From Coffea arabica (Eukaryota; Streptophyta; Magnoliopsida; Gentianales; Rubiaceae): a DNA stretch of 64,000 nucleotides. The stretch covers positions 19,610,001-19,674,000 of the forward strand of contig NC_092312.1 of NCBI RefSeq assembly GCF_036785885.1. Reading direction: 5' to 3'. Below are positions 24,542 through 34,670 of this stretch, piece after piece (the first letter of the stretch is position 1; every line of letters starts with the position of its first letter). The translations under genes and the position numbers were made by a program. Under the pieces are notes generated by a model. It made no database searches, had not been told where the DNA came from, and saw only the letters and a program-made list of their open reading frames with translations.

Positions 24542-24555
24542 GAGTGCGTTTGGAT
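24542..24555 (+). repeat. left terminal inverted repeat of the Harbinger element
   Basis: GAGTGCGTTTGGAT, preceded by ATT at 24539-24541. It matches the inverted right end over all 14 bases. A further TTTGGAC-containing word (atgtttggacaggtt) lies about 50 bases inside. Confidence 0.85.
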
Positions 24556-24947
24556 TGCTCTAATCTGAATAAATTACTAATAATGCGCACTAGGATGTTT
24601 GGACAGGTTAAATAATCCAGCAAATGTATTTGCACCTGATTTTTTTCCCAAGTCTTGCCACGTAAGCATTTACTTACTACTTTACCTCAATTTACCAAAT
24701 GGATGAACGGCTGAAGATTACTTCCCGTTATTTTTGTCCGTTTGTGTATGCACGTTGTCCCACAGTGCAAATGACACAAAGCTGCAGGGCGCTTTACTCT
24801 TTCTGAATCAACCACCCGACATGCTGAGCATTTACAACACTGAATTGAAGTCCAGCCCTCTCCACCAAATATCCATAGCCATCGAAAGCTGGGAGAATCT
24901 GAAGTACCTTTCGCAGCCGTCGGCAAGCGCATGGTAGAGGATGAAGA

Positions 24948-25073
24948 GTTGATTTCTTCAATTCAAGGCAAAGCACTGATCAGTATGCAAATCTTGAGCC
25001 TTCATCGGTGGATGATTTGCTAATTCAGCGAACGAAAAAAAGGTTTTGGCAGACAAATTCCAGCAAAATCCAA
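24948..25073 (+). other. exon-like open stretch in the Harbinger left arm, possible captured fragment
   Basis: One plus-strand frame is open here and has protein-like composition (YANLEPSSVDDLLIQRTKKR, then FWQTNSS), ending at a potential donor (CAAG before gtattt). I do not recognise the family. It does not join the downstream Myb-like start in frame. It may be a captured host exon, a non-coding leader exon of the accessory gene, or chance. Confidence 0.25.
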
Positions 25074-26940
25074 GGTATTTCCTCAATCCTTCACTTTTAT
25101 TTTCTGCGCGGGTGAAGAAGCCTTCCTTTTCTATAGTGAGTGCGTGTGGTGACCTCTAATTTTAGCGGGTCTGGGAAATTACTCTTCGAAACTGATCAGT
25201 GTGCAACGACCCAGATTTGCAATGGGAGACGTGTTGTTATGGCCTGATGTTCTGCTGATTTATAGACCCAAAAACCTTTTTTTAGATCCAAACAGTGGCG
25301 GATCTATTTATGCAGTGTAGTTGTATTAATTTGGTCATTTATGACCCGTTTATTGTTGATGCCTTAAAGATTCTGGATGCTTTTTGAATTGTTTAACTTG
25401 TTTGAATGTGGATCCTGGTACTAGAGTTTGAAAGATTTCTCTAAAGTTCATCAGTTAGCAACAAAAATAATTGGTGCATAACAAAAGATCTGGTATTCAT
25501 AATTGTTATGCAAAGCAATTAACCAACAATTACATATCAACGGATTTCACATTGTAGTGCATTATTTCGTTTTCCAGAAGGACAGAAAAATTAACCGAAG
25601 TAAGGCATATCCGTACTTACTTTTGTGTTTTGGCTGCCAGATAAACAAATTAGTTGAATCAACTGGATAGAATCTTATCCCATATTTTGTGGATAAAACT
25701 AATAATTTATTTCAGTACCATTGGCTGTTTCAGTAGTAGTTCCCCATGTTAGAATGTCTGCTTTAGAACAGTTACCTGTTAAATAACATATGGTGGTATT
25801 AGGATTTTGATTGGCAGTGGTATATGTTACACATCAATGGGAGTGCCTGCAGTTTATTATGTTCAGTTTTTTCCTAACAGAATGGAGAGGCTAGATAGTA
25901 AATTCTATCTAGAATTGTGGCGGATTTTTTTTTTATTTTTTTGTATACTGCTACACCGTTTTTTACTTAATGTGGCTCAAGATTGCTTGGTTGTGTAATA
26001 GAGAGTTTATAAATTGCACGCTACTCTATGGTAGCATGGGTGTCCGATTATTTATCTTGTACCATATTTATTTATCCTGTAAATGGATGTGATAGGCATG
26101 GGTGAACAAAGAGGTCATCTTTATGATAATGCAGCCAGGGAACGATTATTAACAGAAATTAAGAGACTTGAAAGATTGATATATTAGATCCATAGGAGCT
26201 GGAAATGTATATGTACCCAGATGGAACGGTCATTGAAATGTATATGTCCACTGCAATTTCTTCACAGATATTTGTTCCAGGTCATTGAAGCTAAAATTGC
26301 TTAACAGTTAATTGAAATTGAAGAGACACTAAGTTACTGTTTTGGTTGCTTAGAAATGAGACTGTGTAGCATCTGTTAAAATGTATTCATTCATTTGTGT
26401 GTACGAAAAATGCAAAAATTTGCTTATGAAAATTAATTTCCTTCGCTGTATTCGTTCTTTAGCTTGCACGGATATTTGGTGTTTCCTTTGGGAGAAAGTA
26501 GGCGATGTAGTAAAAGTAAACAAAATTGACATCTGCTGCACCTTTTTTGGATTTAGGTATTGCAATTTGAGTTGTTATGTGTTCGATTGGCTCAATGCAT
26601 TGCTGATTCAGCCAATGACCGCAGCTAAACAAAAAATTGACTCCCATTGTAAGTCCCTCTAACCTTTATAAGTATCATATATTCGTTCATGGTGTATAAC
26701 TGAAATCAATTGTGTAATTTGTAGCCTCTCCTACTAGCTGCACATCCTTTGAGTCTTCCAGGTCATCCATCGCTTCAAATAACTATCAACTGTGTATGGA
26801 GAACTACAATCAGCATGTAAACCACTTTTGCCCTTAACACTACTACTATTCTATTTACTAATTTTTGGGGCAGAATCTGTCACATTTACCTGCCATGTTT
26901 TAACTTTTAATGGCAAAATTTGTGCTCTTATATGTAGCAG

Positions 26941-28250
26941 ATGAACGAGAAATTGCAGTGGACTTCTACCATGGACTTCAACTTCATCACCACCTATGTT
27001 GAGTGGAAACAAACGAAGAAATGGGACAATCACAAGACAAATGACCAGAATTATGATATGCTTGCCACATGTTTGCGGGAACAATTTGAGATGCAGGTCA
27101 CCGGAGGCCAATGCCAATCAAGAATGTATAGGTTTAGGAAGAAGTGGAACGTGTTTGCCAATCTTCGTGGTTTGTCATCGAAAACGGAGACTGGGATTGG
27201 CTGGGATGAAGAGAATAACTGCTTTACGGCTTCCGACGAGCACTGGGCCCAAATGGAAGCGGTAAGCGACTATGGAAATACCTGCTGCTTATCCTTTCTT
27301 TTTATTTGTCTTTGTGCCCAACTTGTTTGCCAAACTAATAGATATGCAGACTAGTCTTGAGCCGAAGTGTATACCAAAAACACTAAATTAATTTTTAGAT
27401 GATGCCAGTTAATAATCAAACCAGGTTTGCTGCCTTAATCATCTTAGTTTCAGAGTGTGTTGTATCGTTGCTATTTTTTTTTACATAAGCATATTGATTT
27501 GAGACCGCTTCTATCATATTACATGGACGTACATTCCTCCCACTTCTCATTAATTTGGCCGTTGGTGGAGAACTAACTTTTTTGTTTTGTATTGTCTAGG
27601 TGAACAAAGAGTACAAAGATTTCAAATTGGCTGGAAGTTGCTTCCTATATGATCTGTATACTCCAACAACATTGGGAAAAACTGCAACAGGCAGCTATGC
27701 ACAATCTGCAAAGCAACCTGTCCCCGAGGGCGAACACCGACGGCCAGTTGTTCAAAAGCCACAAAAGAGCAAAGGAAAGGCTGCAGCCTCAAGTTCAGCT
27801 GCCTCTGACTACCAACAGTACCCTTGGGAGGGAGAGGACGTATACTACATACCTCCGGTACCTGGAGCGTCATCTGGAAAGCGTCCTGCCTCAAGTCTTG
27901 GCACTCTCGGAGATCGTGAGGGATCTAGAGGTGCTAAATCAACAAAATCATCTAGTGATAGGGAAAAACTAGATGATGCAATCAGCAAAATCTCTCGCGT
28001 CACCACCGCTTCGCATGAGTTTAATCAAAGTCGGTATGAAGAGGAAGCAGAATACAGTGTACCGGTAGTTCAAGACATGGTGAAAAATATGCAACTTCCA
28101 AAATCGGTTAAGCTGAAAGCGACAATGTACTTTGCCGAAAGAAGAAATGTGGGACAAAGATGTGCATTCGTACGCTTTGATGACGCCGAGCGCTATGATT
28201 ACATTGAACTCATTATGGAGGAGCTTCGCTATGGCAAGCCCCCACAGTGA
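26941..28250 (+). CDS. Harbinger accessory protein with Myb/SANT-like DNA-binding domain
   Basis: Two exons, 26941-27261 and 27600-28250, give 323 aa. The first exon ends GAAGCG before gtaagc, the second begins after ttgtctag, and the frame is kept. Residues about 5-115 form a Myb/SANT-like domain (Myb_DNA-bind_3 type) with its spaced aromatic residues (LQWTSTMDFNFITTYVEWK, FRKKWNVFANL, GIGWDEENN). The middle is low-complexity Lys/Ser/Pro-rich. The C-terminal part (AERRNVGQRCAFVRFDD) is less defined. In Harbinger elements such as Ping, this second protein binds the transposon ends and helps bring the transposase to the nucleus (family knowledge). The ATG stands directly after a good acceptor (tgtagcag), so a leader intron is likely. 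No frameshift or internal stop is present. Confidence 0.8.
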
Positions 28251-29449
28251 AGCGCATCATACCTGTGCACAACGGCTTCTGTCAATTTTCTTTGTCTGCT
28301 TGTGTCAATTTGCTTTGTTAAATTAGACAAATTTCTAGAATGGTGGCTGAACTTTACCTAGCTTCTGTATCGGTTGCTTCTTTATTGTGTGTTGTGGACT
28401 TTTCTTCCTAGACTTGTGTCTTGAGATGTAGCATTTGTTAAAAACAATTGAGTGTACTTTCTTGAATGAGTGTATGTTGAGTTGCTTTTTTTTTTTTTTT
28501 GGTGCTAATAGGGGTAAGGGATTTGAATCAAAATCTCTAATTCCTGCATGTATTGAAATTTATTGAAAAAATTTTGCTACTTAAATACCCTAAAACATCA
28601 ATTTTGCAGAGTAATAATTTACTGCAATTTGAGGATCCGGATGGGACAGAAAGTATGTAAGTTCACGCTGATAAGAATCTTTAAAAAGTACAAGATGACC
28701 TGCATTTTTAGAAGAACCATGCGAGTTCTTAATTATCTCATCATCAATACAGCAAAAGGAATCGAAGAACCTCTCTCATTTTTTGTTGCATGCAAATTAA
28801 GCTAAAATGATGACTGCGAAGCAATCTTCGAGCCAAATTAAACCTTCTTTCACCAGGTTTTGATAGTTGGATACATTAGAGAAAGTAATCGACAAATTTT
28901 TAAGATGCTTGAGTCACTTAATTAACTTTTTCTTTTCTGCGGTAAGGTACAATGCTTATAAAAGTAAAATTTCTAAGTGGCAAAATATGAGGAATTTGAT
29001 AGTATCACTTTTTGTAAATTGTCTTGTACATATATATATTCCATTATTCCTCCTTCAAGGATGAAATCTAAACCAACTCTGAAACCCCCTTTCCAATAGA
29101 TCAAGGCTAAATTAAAGAACAAAATAACAAAAAAGAGGTGAAAAAAGTGAAAAGGAAAAAAAAAAGAAACAAGAAAGTATTGAAAGAGAGCACTTGCTAT
29201 GACAAAAATAATTGCCAAGCCTTCATTCCATCATAACATAGAACAAAACAAATCGGAAAATAGAGATGATCAACATCCTAAGTAATAAACATATATATGC
29301 ATAACTAATCAATATACGAATCAATACAGATTACTTATTATTTATGATCATAACAGTTAGTTTATGTACTCTTTTGTTATTACACCAATTTGTTGAGTTC
29401 AAGTGAAATCTACTTAAATTTAAGTGATTGGGATGATTAAAAGGCAAAA

Positions 29450-29960
29450 ACATTGCCCTATCCATCAGCCTTTCCATCTTTACACAATGCTGTAAGCAGA
29501 GTGTTATAGGATAACAACCCCGAGATATTATCTCCAGATACTCTATTGCCCTATCCATCTTTTTTTCTTTGCAGAAACCATGAAGCAGAGGATTATAGCT
29601 CAAGGAATTTGGAGTGCATCCATATTTAGGCATCCTTTCCAGAACATCAATTGCTCGACCCAGTAACCCCTTTCTGCACAAGAAATTAATTAGTATGTTA
29701 AAGGTAGCAAGGCTGGGAGAACAGCCTTTTCTAAGCATCTCAGTCAAGAGTTTCGCAGCATCCATCCACCTCCCTGTACTACACATGCTACGCAAGATGA
29801 TATTATGCTTTTTCACATTAGGTTGGCAACCATATGATGGCATATTTCTCAAGAACTTTATTGCTTCATCCAATCTCCCTTCCTTGCAAATACCATTGAT
29901 GGAACGTGTATGCCATCTTAGGGTATTTCAAGGCTACATATCGTACAATTGCACCAAAAG
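29450..29960 (-). pseudogene. PPR protein gene fragment inside the Harbinger element
   Basis: The minus strand encodes about four tandem pentatricopeptide repeats: GICKEGRLDEAIKFLRNMP, GCQPNVKKHNIILRSMCSTG, KGCSPSLATFNILINFLCRK, YGCTPNSLSYNPLLHGFCKE. It strongly resembles the central part of P-class PPR proteins of the Arabidopsis At1g09900 type. It has no proper start. After ISRGCYP a small deletion shifts the frame; the homologous continuation (TLLTALCKDGK) is readable in another frame and then meets a stop. It is therefore a truncated, non-functional piece, most likely acquired from a host gene. Host P-class PPR proteins act in organelle RNA processing; this fragment is not expected to. 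Confidence 0.8.
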
Positions 29961-30381
29961 TCCCACACCTTCAATTGGAACAGCACTAAATATTTTAACT
30001 TAAAATGGCAATGTACATTAGTTTGTCTTTTTTGTTAAAGCACTCAAGTGTCGAATCTTTACGAATCTACAAAAGATCTATTTATGTGATGTAGTCACGA
30101 TAGAGAGTCAGGAATATATACACATTGGGAAAAAAAAGCCGACAACCTGTACAATTATATTTATGTATGGGGCGTACCAACCATTTTTCGGAATGGTATC
30201 GAACCTGCCAAAATCCAAATCAACATTGAGCTTCTGCACCATCAATATAAGAAAGCATAATAAGTTGTGAACCTCACAAATGATATGGAAGATTTAATAT
30301 TGGTCTCTCCCCCAATGTTAACATCGATAAAGTGTCTGATGGTGCACCAGAAAACAAGCAAAACCTCTCTAAAATTGCCAC

Positions 30382-30945
30382 CTGTGTAGTGCTTCAGCTG
30401 TCCTTCTGATATCAACTAACAGGAGAACAGCATTAGCATACTTGGGAAGCGCATCCTGCTGTTGCTTGGTCTCTCTCAACCAAGCCTCTGCTTCCACACA
30501 TTCGTTTAAGACCTAAAAGCACAAAAACAAGAATGGACTTAGAAAATAAAAATCCAACAATTGTGAGGGAGACGCCGATTTACATGATGATAAATACCCA
30601 CCTGTTGCTTTTCTGAAATATCGATGTGATCAAACGTAGGATCATTTGACATGGCTTGGTTGTCTATAACTACCGATGCAATAAATAAGTTGATCAATCA
30701 CAGAGCCTCTCTCCATAAATTCCTTGTAACGCTCCTCAATTGGGTCACCTTGCTGCACGGCAAAACATGTCATCGGACTAACATCAACTACAATGCCAAG
30801 AAAGACATAACAAGTGATCGGATAAAGCTTTGCCAACCTTCTTGAGTTCCTCAAGCTTTGCTATATAAACACCTTTTGTTTCATCTTCCCCATCTTCATA
30901 CAACCAATCTTCTGTCTCCTGAAGTTTAGCAGCAAACGGCGAGTT
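30382..30945 (-). pseudogene. HSP110-type (HSP70-15) gene fragment with introns, inside the Harbinger element
   Basis: Three minus-strand exons of the C-terminal region are recognisable: ~30838-30945 (LQETEDWLYEDGEDETKG, LEELKK), 30602-30752 (GDPIEERYKEFMERGSVIDQ, then FDHIDISEKQQ) and 30382-30512 (VLNECVEAEAWLRE, QQQDALPKYAN). They match the end of plant HSP70-15/HSP110 chaperones in order, with GT and AG signals at the exon edges, so genomic DNA rather than a reverse-transcribed message was copied. The middle exon has a frameshift after SYRQ, and the ATPase domain is absent. The similarity fades at about 30945; upstream minus-strand sequence to ~31170 is not recognised. Confidence 0.85.
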
Positions 30946-31831
30946 CTTCTTGTCCTTTGTTTCTTCCATAACCATGTTGCTCCAAGCACTTGCGATGTTA
31001 GTACATATTTTACTTGAAAGCCTATCGAATGTCCGAGGAAATTTTACATCCATGGTACGTTCTAAAATGCTTAATTCAATATTAAAATTAGACAACACAG
31101 CCCGAAATTTTAATCCAGACGAAGAAGCTAGAATGGAAGTGGGACCATGTTATGTGTTATCGATTGTTCGCTAAATGGACGGTTATGTGAATGAAACAAT
31201 AGCGGATTTGAGAAACGCGAGCTGCTTGTAAAAGAAAAAATTAGCATCATATTTGGCATATTCTTTTACCAAACCAGACGATTATAAACTGTAGTATTAC
31301 TCATTTCACTACCTATGGTGCTGCAGAGCCCTCGCAGCTCAGCAAAAAGTAAAAGCAGCCTGGTGGGAGTGGTCATATCTGGTAAGGCGTGGCATGTGAA
31401 AGAATTGTCCAAAAGGAATGACACCGACAGCCACAAGTTCGAACATGCATTTCTCTCTGCGACAGGCCTATCTTGTCAACAAGGGCTCGAGTAGAAGAAC
31501 AATAATGCGCCCGTGCTTTGAAAAGATAGCAGGTCTTTATTGGTCTATATATGTTAACAAGAGCCCGTGTCTAAGCATATCAGATATTACAATCCTCTAC
31601 GTTGGGGGAAAGCAGCAAGAAGCACTCTGGTGAGAAGACAAAGCTCCCATTCGTCGAACGACATAACAGAACGCCCCGTGAGTAGAAGGTTTAAGTATCT
31701 GCCTATCATTTTTTTTAAATAAAAGGTTCCTTGTTCAGTTCTTGCTTAACTACGTTGTTGTAATATTCGAAGGACGTTTGCCCACTTGGTGTAACTATGT
31801 ACTCGCTTGCTGTGCATTTACTCCAGGGGAT

Positions 31832-33550
31832 ATGAATCGCTCCCGAAATAGTAGTTCAAGCAATGACGAAGCATCAGATGATCATCAGGATGCCTTGCTA
31901 CTTGGACTTGCAGCTGAGTTGATACTTCTACATCCGGAGGCAGAAAGGTATGGAGGTCCGAAACTCAAAATTCCACACCATGATGGCTCACTCACAGGGC
32001 GTCAATGGGTTGAGGAGTTGATCAATGGTCACTACAAACGAATTATCGAAAATTGTCGTATTTCGGTTGACAATTTCCTCCTACTTTGTGACATACTAAA
32101 GTACAATAATTACGTACCCCAAAACTATCAAAAACGAGTGGAAATCGAGGAGGCACTGGCCATGGCTTTGGTAATGGTAAGTCATAGTGCCCGACAACGA
32201 GTTTTGGCAGAGCGTTTCAATAGATCAACGGAGACAATTAACCGCAATGTAAGGGAGGTCCTGCGCGGTCTTTGTATGTTTGCTTCACAAATAATTCGCC
32301 CTTTTGACTACGATCAGGTGCATCCAAGGATCGGGAATTCGACAAAGTACTTCCCGTGGTTCAAGGTTAGGCTGTGAATGATCTAAAGCCAAAATGACAA
32401 ATTTCTACAGTGATCTTCCATCTCAAAACTCACAACGTATTTGTAAGAGAGAAATTAAAATTTTATCTTCAATAAAAATGCAGGATGCAGTGGGAGCAAT
32501 TGATGGCACTCACATTCCGGCGTGCCCGCCCTCAGGTCACCAAATGGCATATACAAATCGACATGGATTTCAGTCGCAAAATCTACTGGCAGTATGTGAT
32601 TTCGATATGCGATTCACGTACATATATGCTGGGTGGGAGGGAAGTGCACACGATGCCCGAGTGTTAGATGATGCTCTGTCACACCCGTCAGACTTCCCAA
32701 TGGCACCTGAAGGTAACTCTCTTGCATTATATCTGCTGCACCTATTTAAGTAAATGCTACTTTTTGGATGGTGTGTATAAATCATTTACAACACTTTGTC
32801 ACACATAAGTCCATAAAATAGTGGATTTATTTTTTTGGCTTGTGCTATTAACAACTGCTTACGAATATAGCATTTTTTAAAGACAATTTTAAAACTTTTT
32901 AAAATTTCCGGATGTTTCAGTAAGACACTAATTTTTTAAATTACAAATCTTTGTTTGTTCTATTTAAATGAGCTGGATTTTAAACAAGGTATTATATTTT
33001 TTAGTGGTACAGCATGTGGTCGAAAGATAGTACTATAAAGTTTTCATAAAAGGTAAACTGCCATCATAAAACTGACACTTTCCATTTTTTGGTCATTTCA
33101 GGTAAATACTACCTTGTAGATGCTGCATATAAGAATGTTCCAGGCTTCTTACCGCCGTATAAGAATGCAGCACGGGCCGGGCCTGAAAAAATTTTATTTA
33201 ATACGCGCCACTCGGAACTTAGAAATGTCATTGAACGAACCTTTGGAGTTCTGAAGAACAGATTTAAATTTTTGAAGGGACCGGTTCCAAATTTTTATAT
33301 GTCCACTCAAGTCAATGTTGTTATAGCTTGTTGTGTATTGCACAACTTTCTTCGCTTACACCAACCAGGCGACGCCCACTTTCAACTGGCTGAGGACGGC
33401 AATGTTGGATTAGAGCACCAACAGGGTGCTGGTGAGTTACCTCACGTGCAGCCATTGAATGCATCCCGAGCTGAGGTTATGGCTTGGAAAGCTAGGCGAG
33501 ATGCGATTGCAACTGAAATGTATGGGGCGTCGCGTAGGAGAAGGCGTTAG
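31832..33550 (+). CDS. PIF/Harbinger transposase (DDE nuclease)
   Basis: Three exons, 31832-32365, 32484-32712 and 33102-33550, join in frame to 403 aa. The start at 31832 (MNRSRNSS) is preferred to an in-frame ATG at 31742 because ctccag just before it looks like an acceptor. The N-terminal part carries the helix-turn-helix-like segment of this family (ALAMALVMVSHSARQRVLAE). Catalytic acids are visible: Asp in GAIDGTHIP, Asp in AHDARVL, and Glu in VIERTFGVLKNRF. YYLVDAAYKNVPGFLPPY and VIACCVLHNFLR are family landmarks. It would cut at the terminal repeats and move the element by cut and paste. There is no stop or frameshift, so it may be active. Transcription probably starts in 31200-31800. 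Confidence 0.9.
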
Positions 33551-33901
33551 AAAGGCAGGTGACTAATTTGGACCGGCGTAATACTAAATAATGGCTGCAC
33601 CGGGGCCGATTCAATGCATTTCTACTTTCTGCAAGGGACCAGATGGTTGCCAAGCTTTTATTGAGGGTATAACGAATAAACTTCCATTCCTTCTACTATG
33701 GTGTATCAATTAGACTTTCCCTCAAATCGTGATGTACTTTGTCGAATGTTCCATGTAATTGCTCTAATAAGATGTGTGTGGTTTGTATTGGATTAATCTG
33801 CTTTTATCCAAAATTGAAAGTTTATTTTTAAACAATTTACTTAATGTGCTCCAAAGTGGATGGAATGACTTTTCCATTGCACTTAAATAATTGTTAAGCT
33901 A

Positions 33902-34072
33902 TCCAAACACTTATTTGGAATAAATTCGACAAATAATTGTTAAAGTGTCCAAACACCTATTTGAAATATACTCATGTTATCCAAACGATTATCTTTCACC
34001 CATATTTTTCAAAAAGTCAACAGATAAATATTTGCCAAATTATTCCAAATAAACCACTATCCAAACGCACTC
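33902..34072 (-). repeat. subterminal TCCAAAC repeats at the right Harbinger end
   Basis: TCCAAAC occurs at 33902, 33948, 33980 and inside the terminal repeat at 34060, all in the same orientation, the first two as tccaaacac. Repeated words near transposon ends often serve as binding sites for the transposase or its Myb-like partner. That role is inferred; the repeats are seen directly. Confidence 0.65.
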
Positions 34073-34075
34073 ATT

Positions 34076-34670
34076 GTTAGCAGTAGACTATCAGTCATTG
34101 TGTCTGACCAAAAAAACAAAGAACATATTATAAACACAAGTTTCTGTCAAAAAATACAACTATGAACATAAAATAAGAAAAATATTTTTTTGATGGGAAA
34201 ATTTGTTATGCCATAAACTTACTAATTTAGTATGTCTGTTTCTTTGTAAGAATATCACAAATGTTTATCGCTAATCTCACCTGCTAATCACTTTGTCCGG
34301 CAGCCGCACCCGCAGCGGGACAGAGATGATGATCGTGTGTTGTTATTCTCACCTAGCTTTGCATTTCTGCTATGTCACGGCCAATCCACAGTGCCACTTT
34401 CTTATTACGTGTCACTATGATGTGGTGACCGCGTGTTACAGTCAAGGACATCGATAAATTGCCCAAAAACTTGGATAAAAAGTAAAGGCAAATTCCATTG
34501 GACTAGGGAATTCCATTTTGCAACAATGGGCTCTCCAGTCATTTCACAACAACGTCAAAAGCAACCGTCGCGTCCCACCATGATCAAAGTTCTTATTTTC
34601 AATTTCAACCGACGGACTACGCCAGTGGAAGCAAAAGCAATCCTGAGTTCGCCGTGCGGTAATTACGAAA
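34076..34670 (+). promoter_or_regulatory. 5' flank of the alternative oxidase gene
   Basis: All of the sequence between the transposon end and the AOX start codon is about 600 bases. It must hold the 5' UTR and core promoter unless these reach into the transposon. I see no clear TATA box position or named stress element that I would defend. The GC content rises sharply towards the start codon. Confidence 0.4.

Larger units (their letters stand above)
24542..34072 (+). mobile_element. PIF/Harbinger DNA transposon, 9.53 kb, structurally complete, with host gene fragments
   Basis: Terminal inverted repeats GAGTGCGTTTGGAT are identical at 24542-24555 and, inverted, at 34059-34072. The 3-bp direct repeat ATT lies immediately outside both ends (24539-24541, 34073-34075). 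Harbinger elements make 3-bp duplications, usually TTA or TAA, so ATT is slightly atypical. Inside are the two genes expected of an autonomous plant Harbinger, both on the plus strand: a Myb/SANT-like gene (26941-28250) and a DDE transposase (31832-33550). Between them, on the minus strand, lie broken pieces of a PPR gene and an HSP110-type gene. Related plant elements are mostly 4-6 kb, so the extra length is largely this acquired middle plus a 2.4-kb left arm. A nested second element carrying the fragments is possible but no ends for one were seen. Confidence 0.85.

Noticed and set aside
29331-29873. PPR frame as a working gene
   Set aside because: It has too few repeats, no proper N-terminus, and a frameshift after ISRGCYP followed by a stop in the homologous frame.
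30784-31098. HSP-containing minus-strand frame as a complete protein
   Set aside because: The ATPase domain is missing, the similarity covers only part of the frame, and the next exon is shifted.
31742-31831. N-terminal extension of the Harbinger transposase from the ATG at 31742
   Set aside because: The 30 extra residues do not look like the family, and an acceptor-like ctccag lies just before the ATG at 31832.
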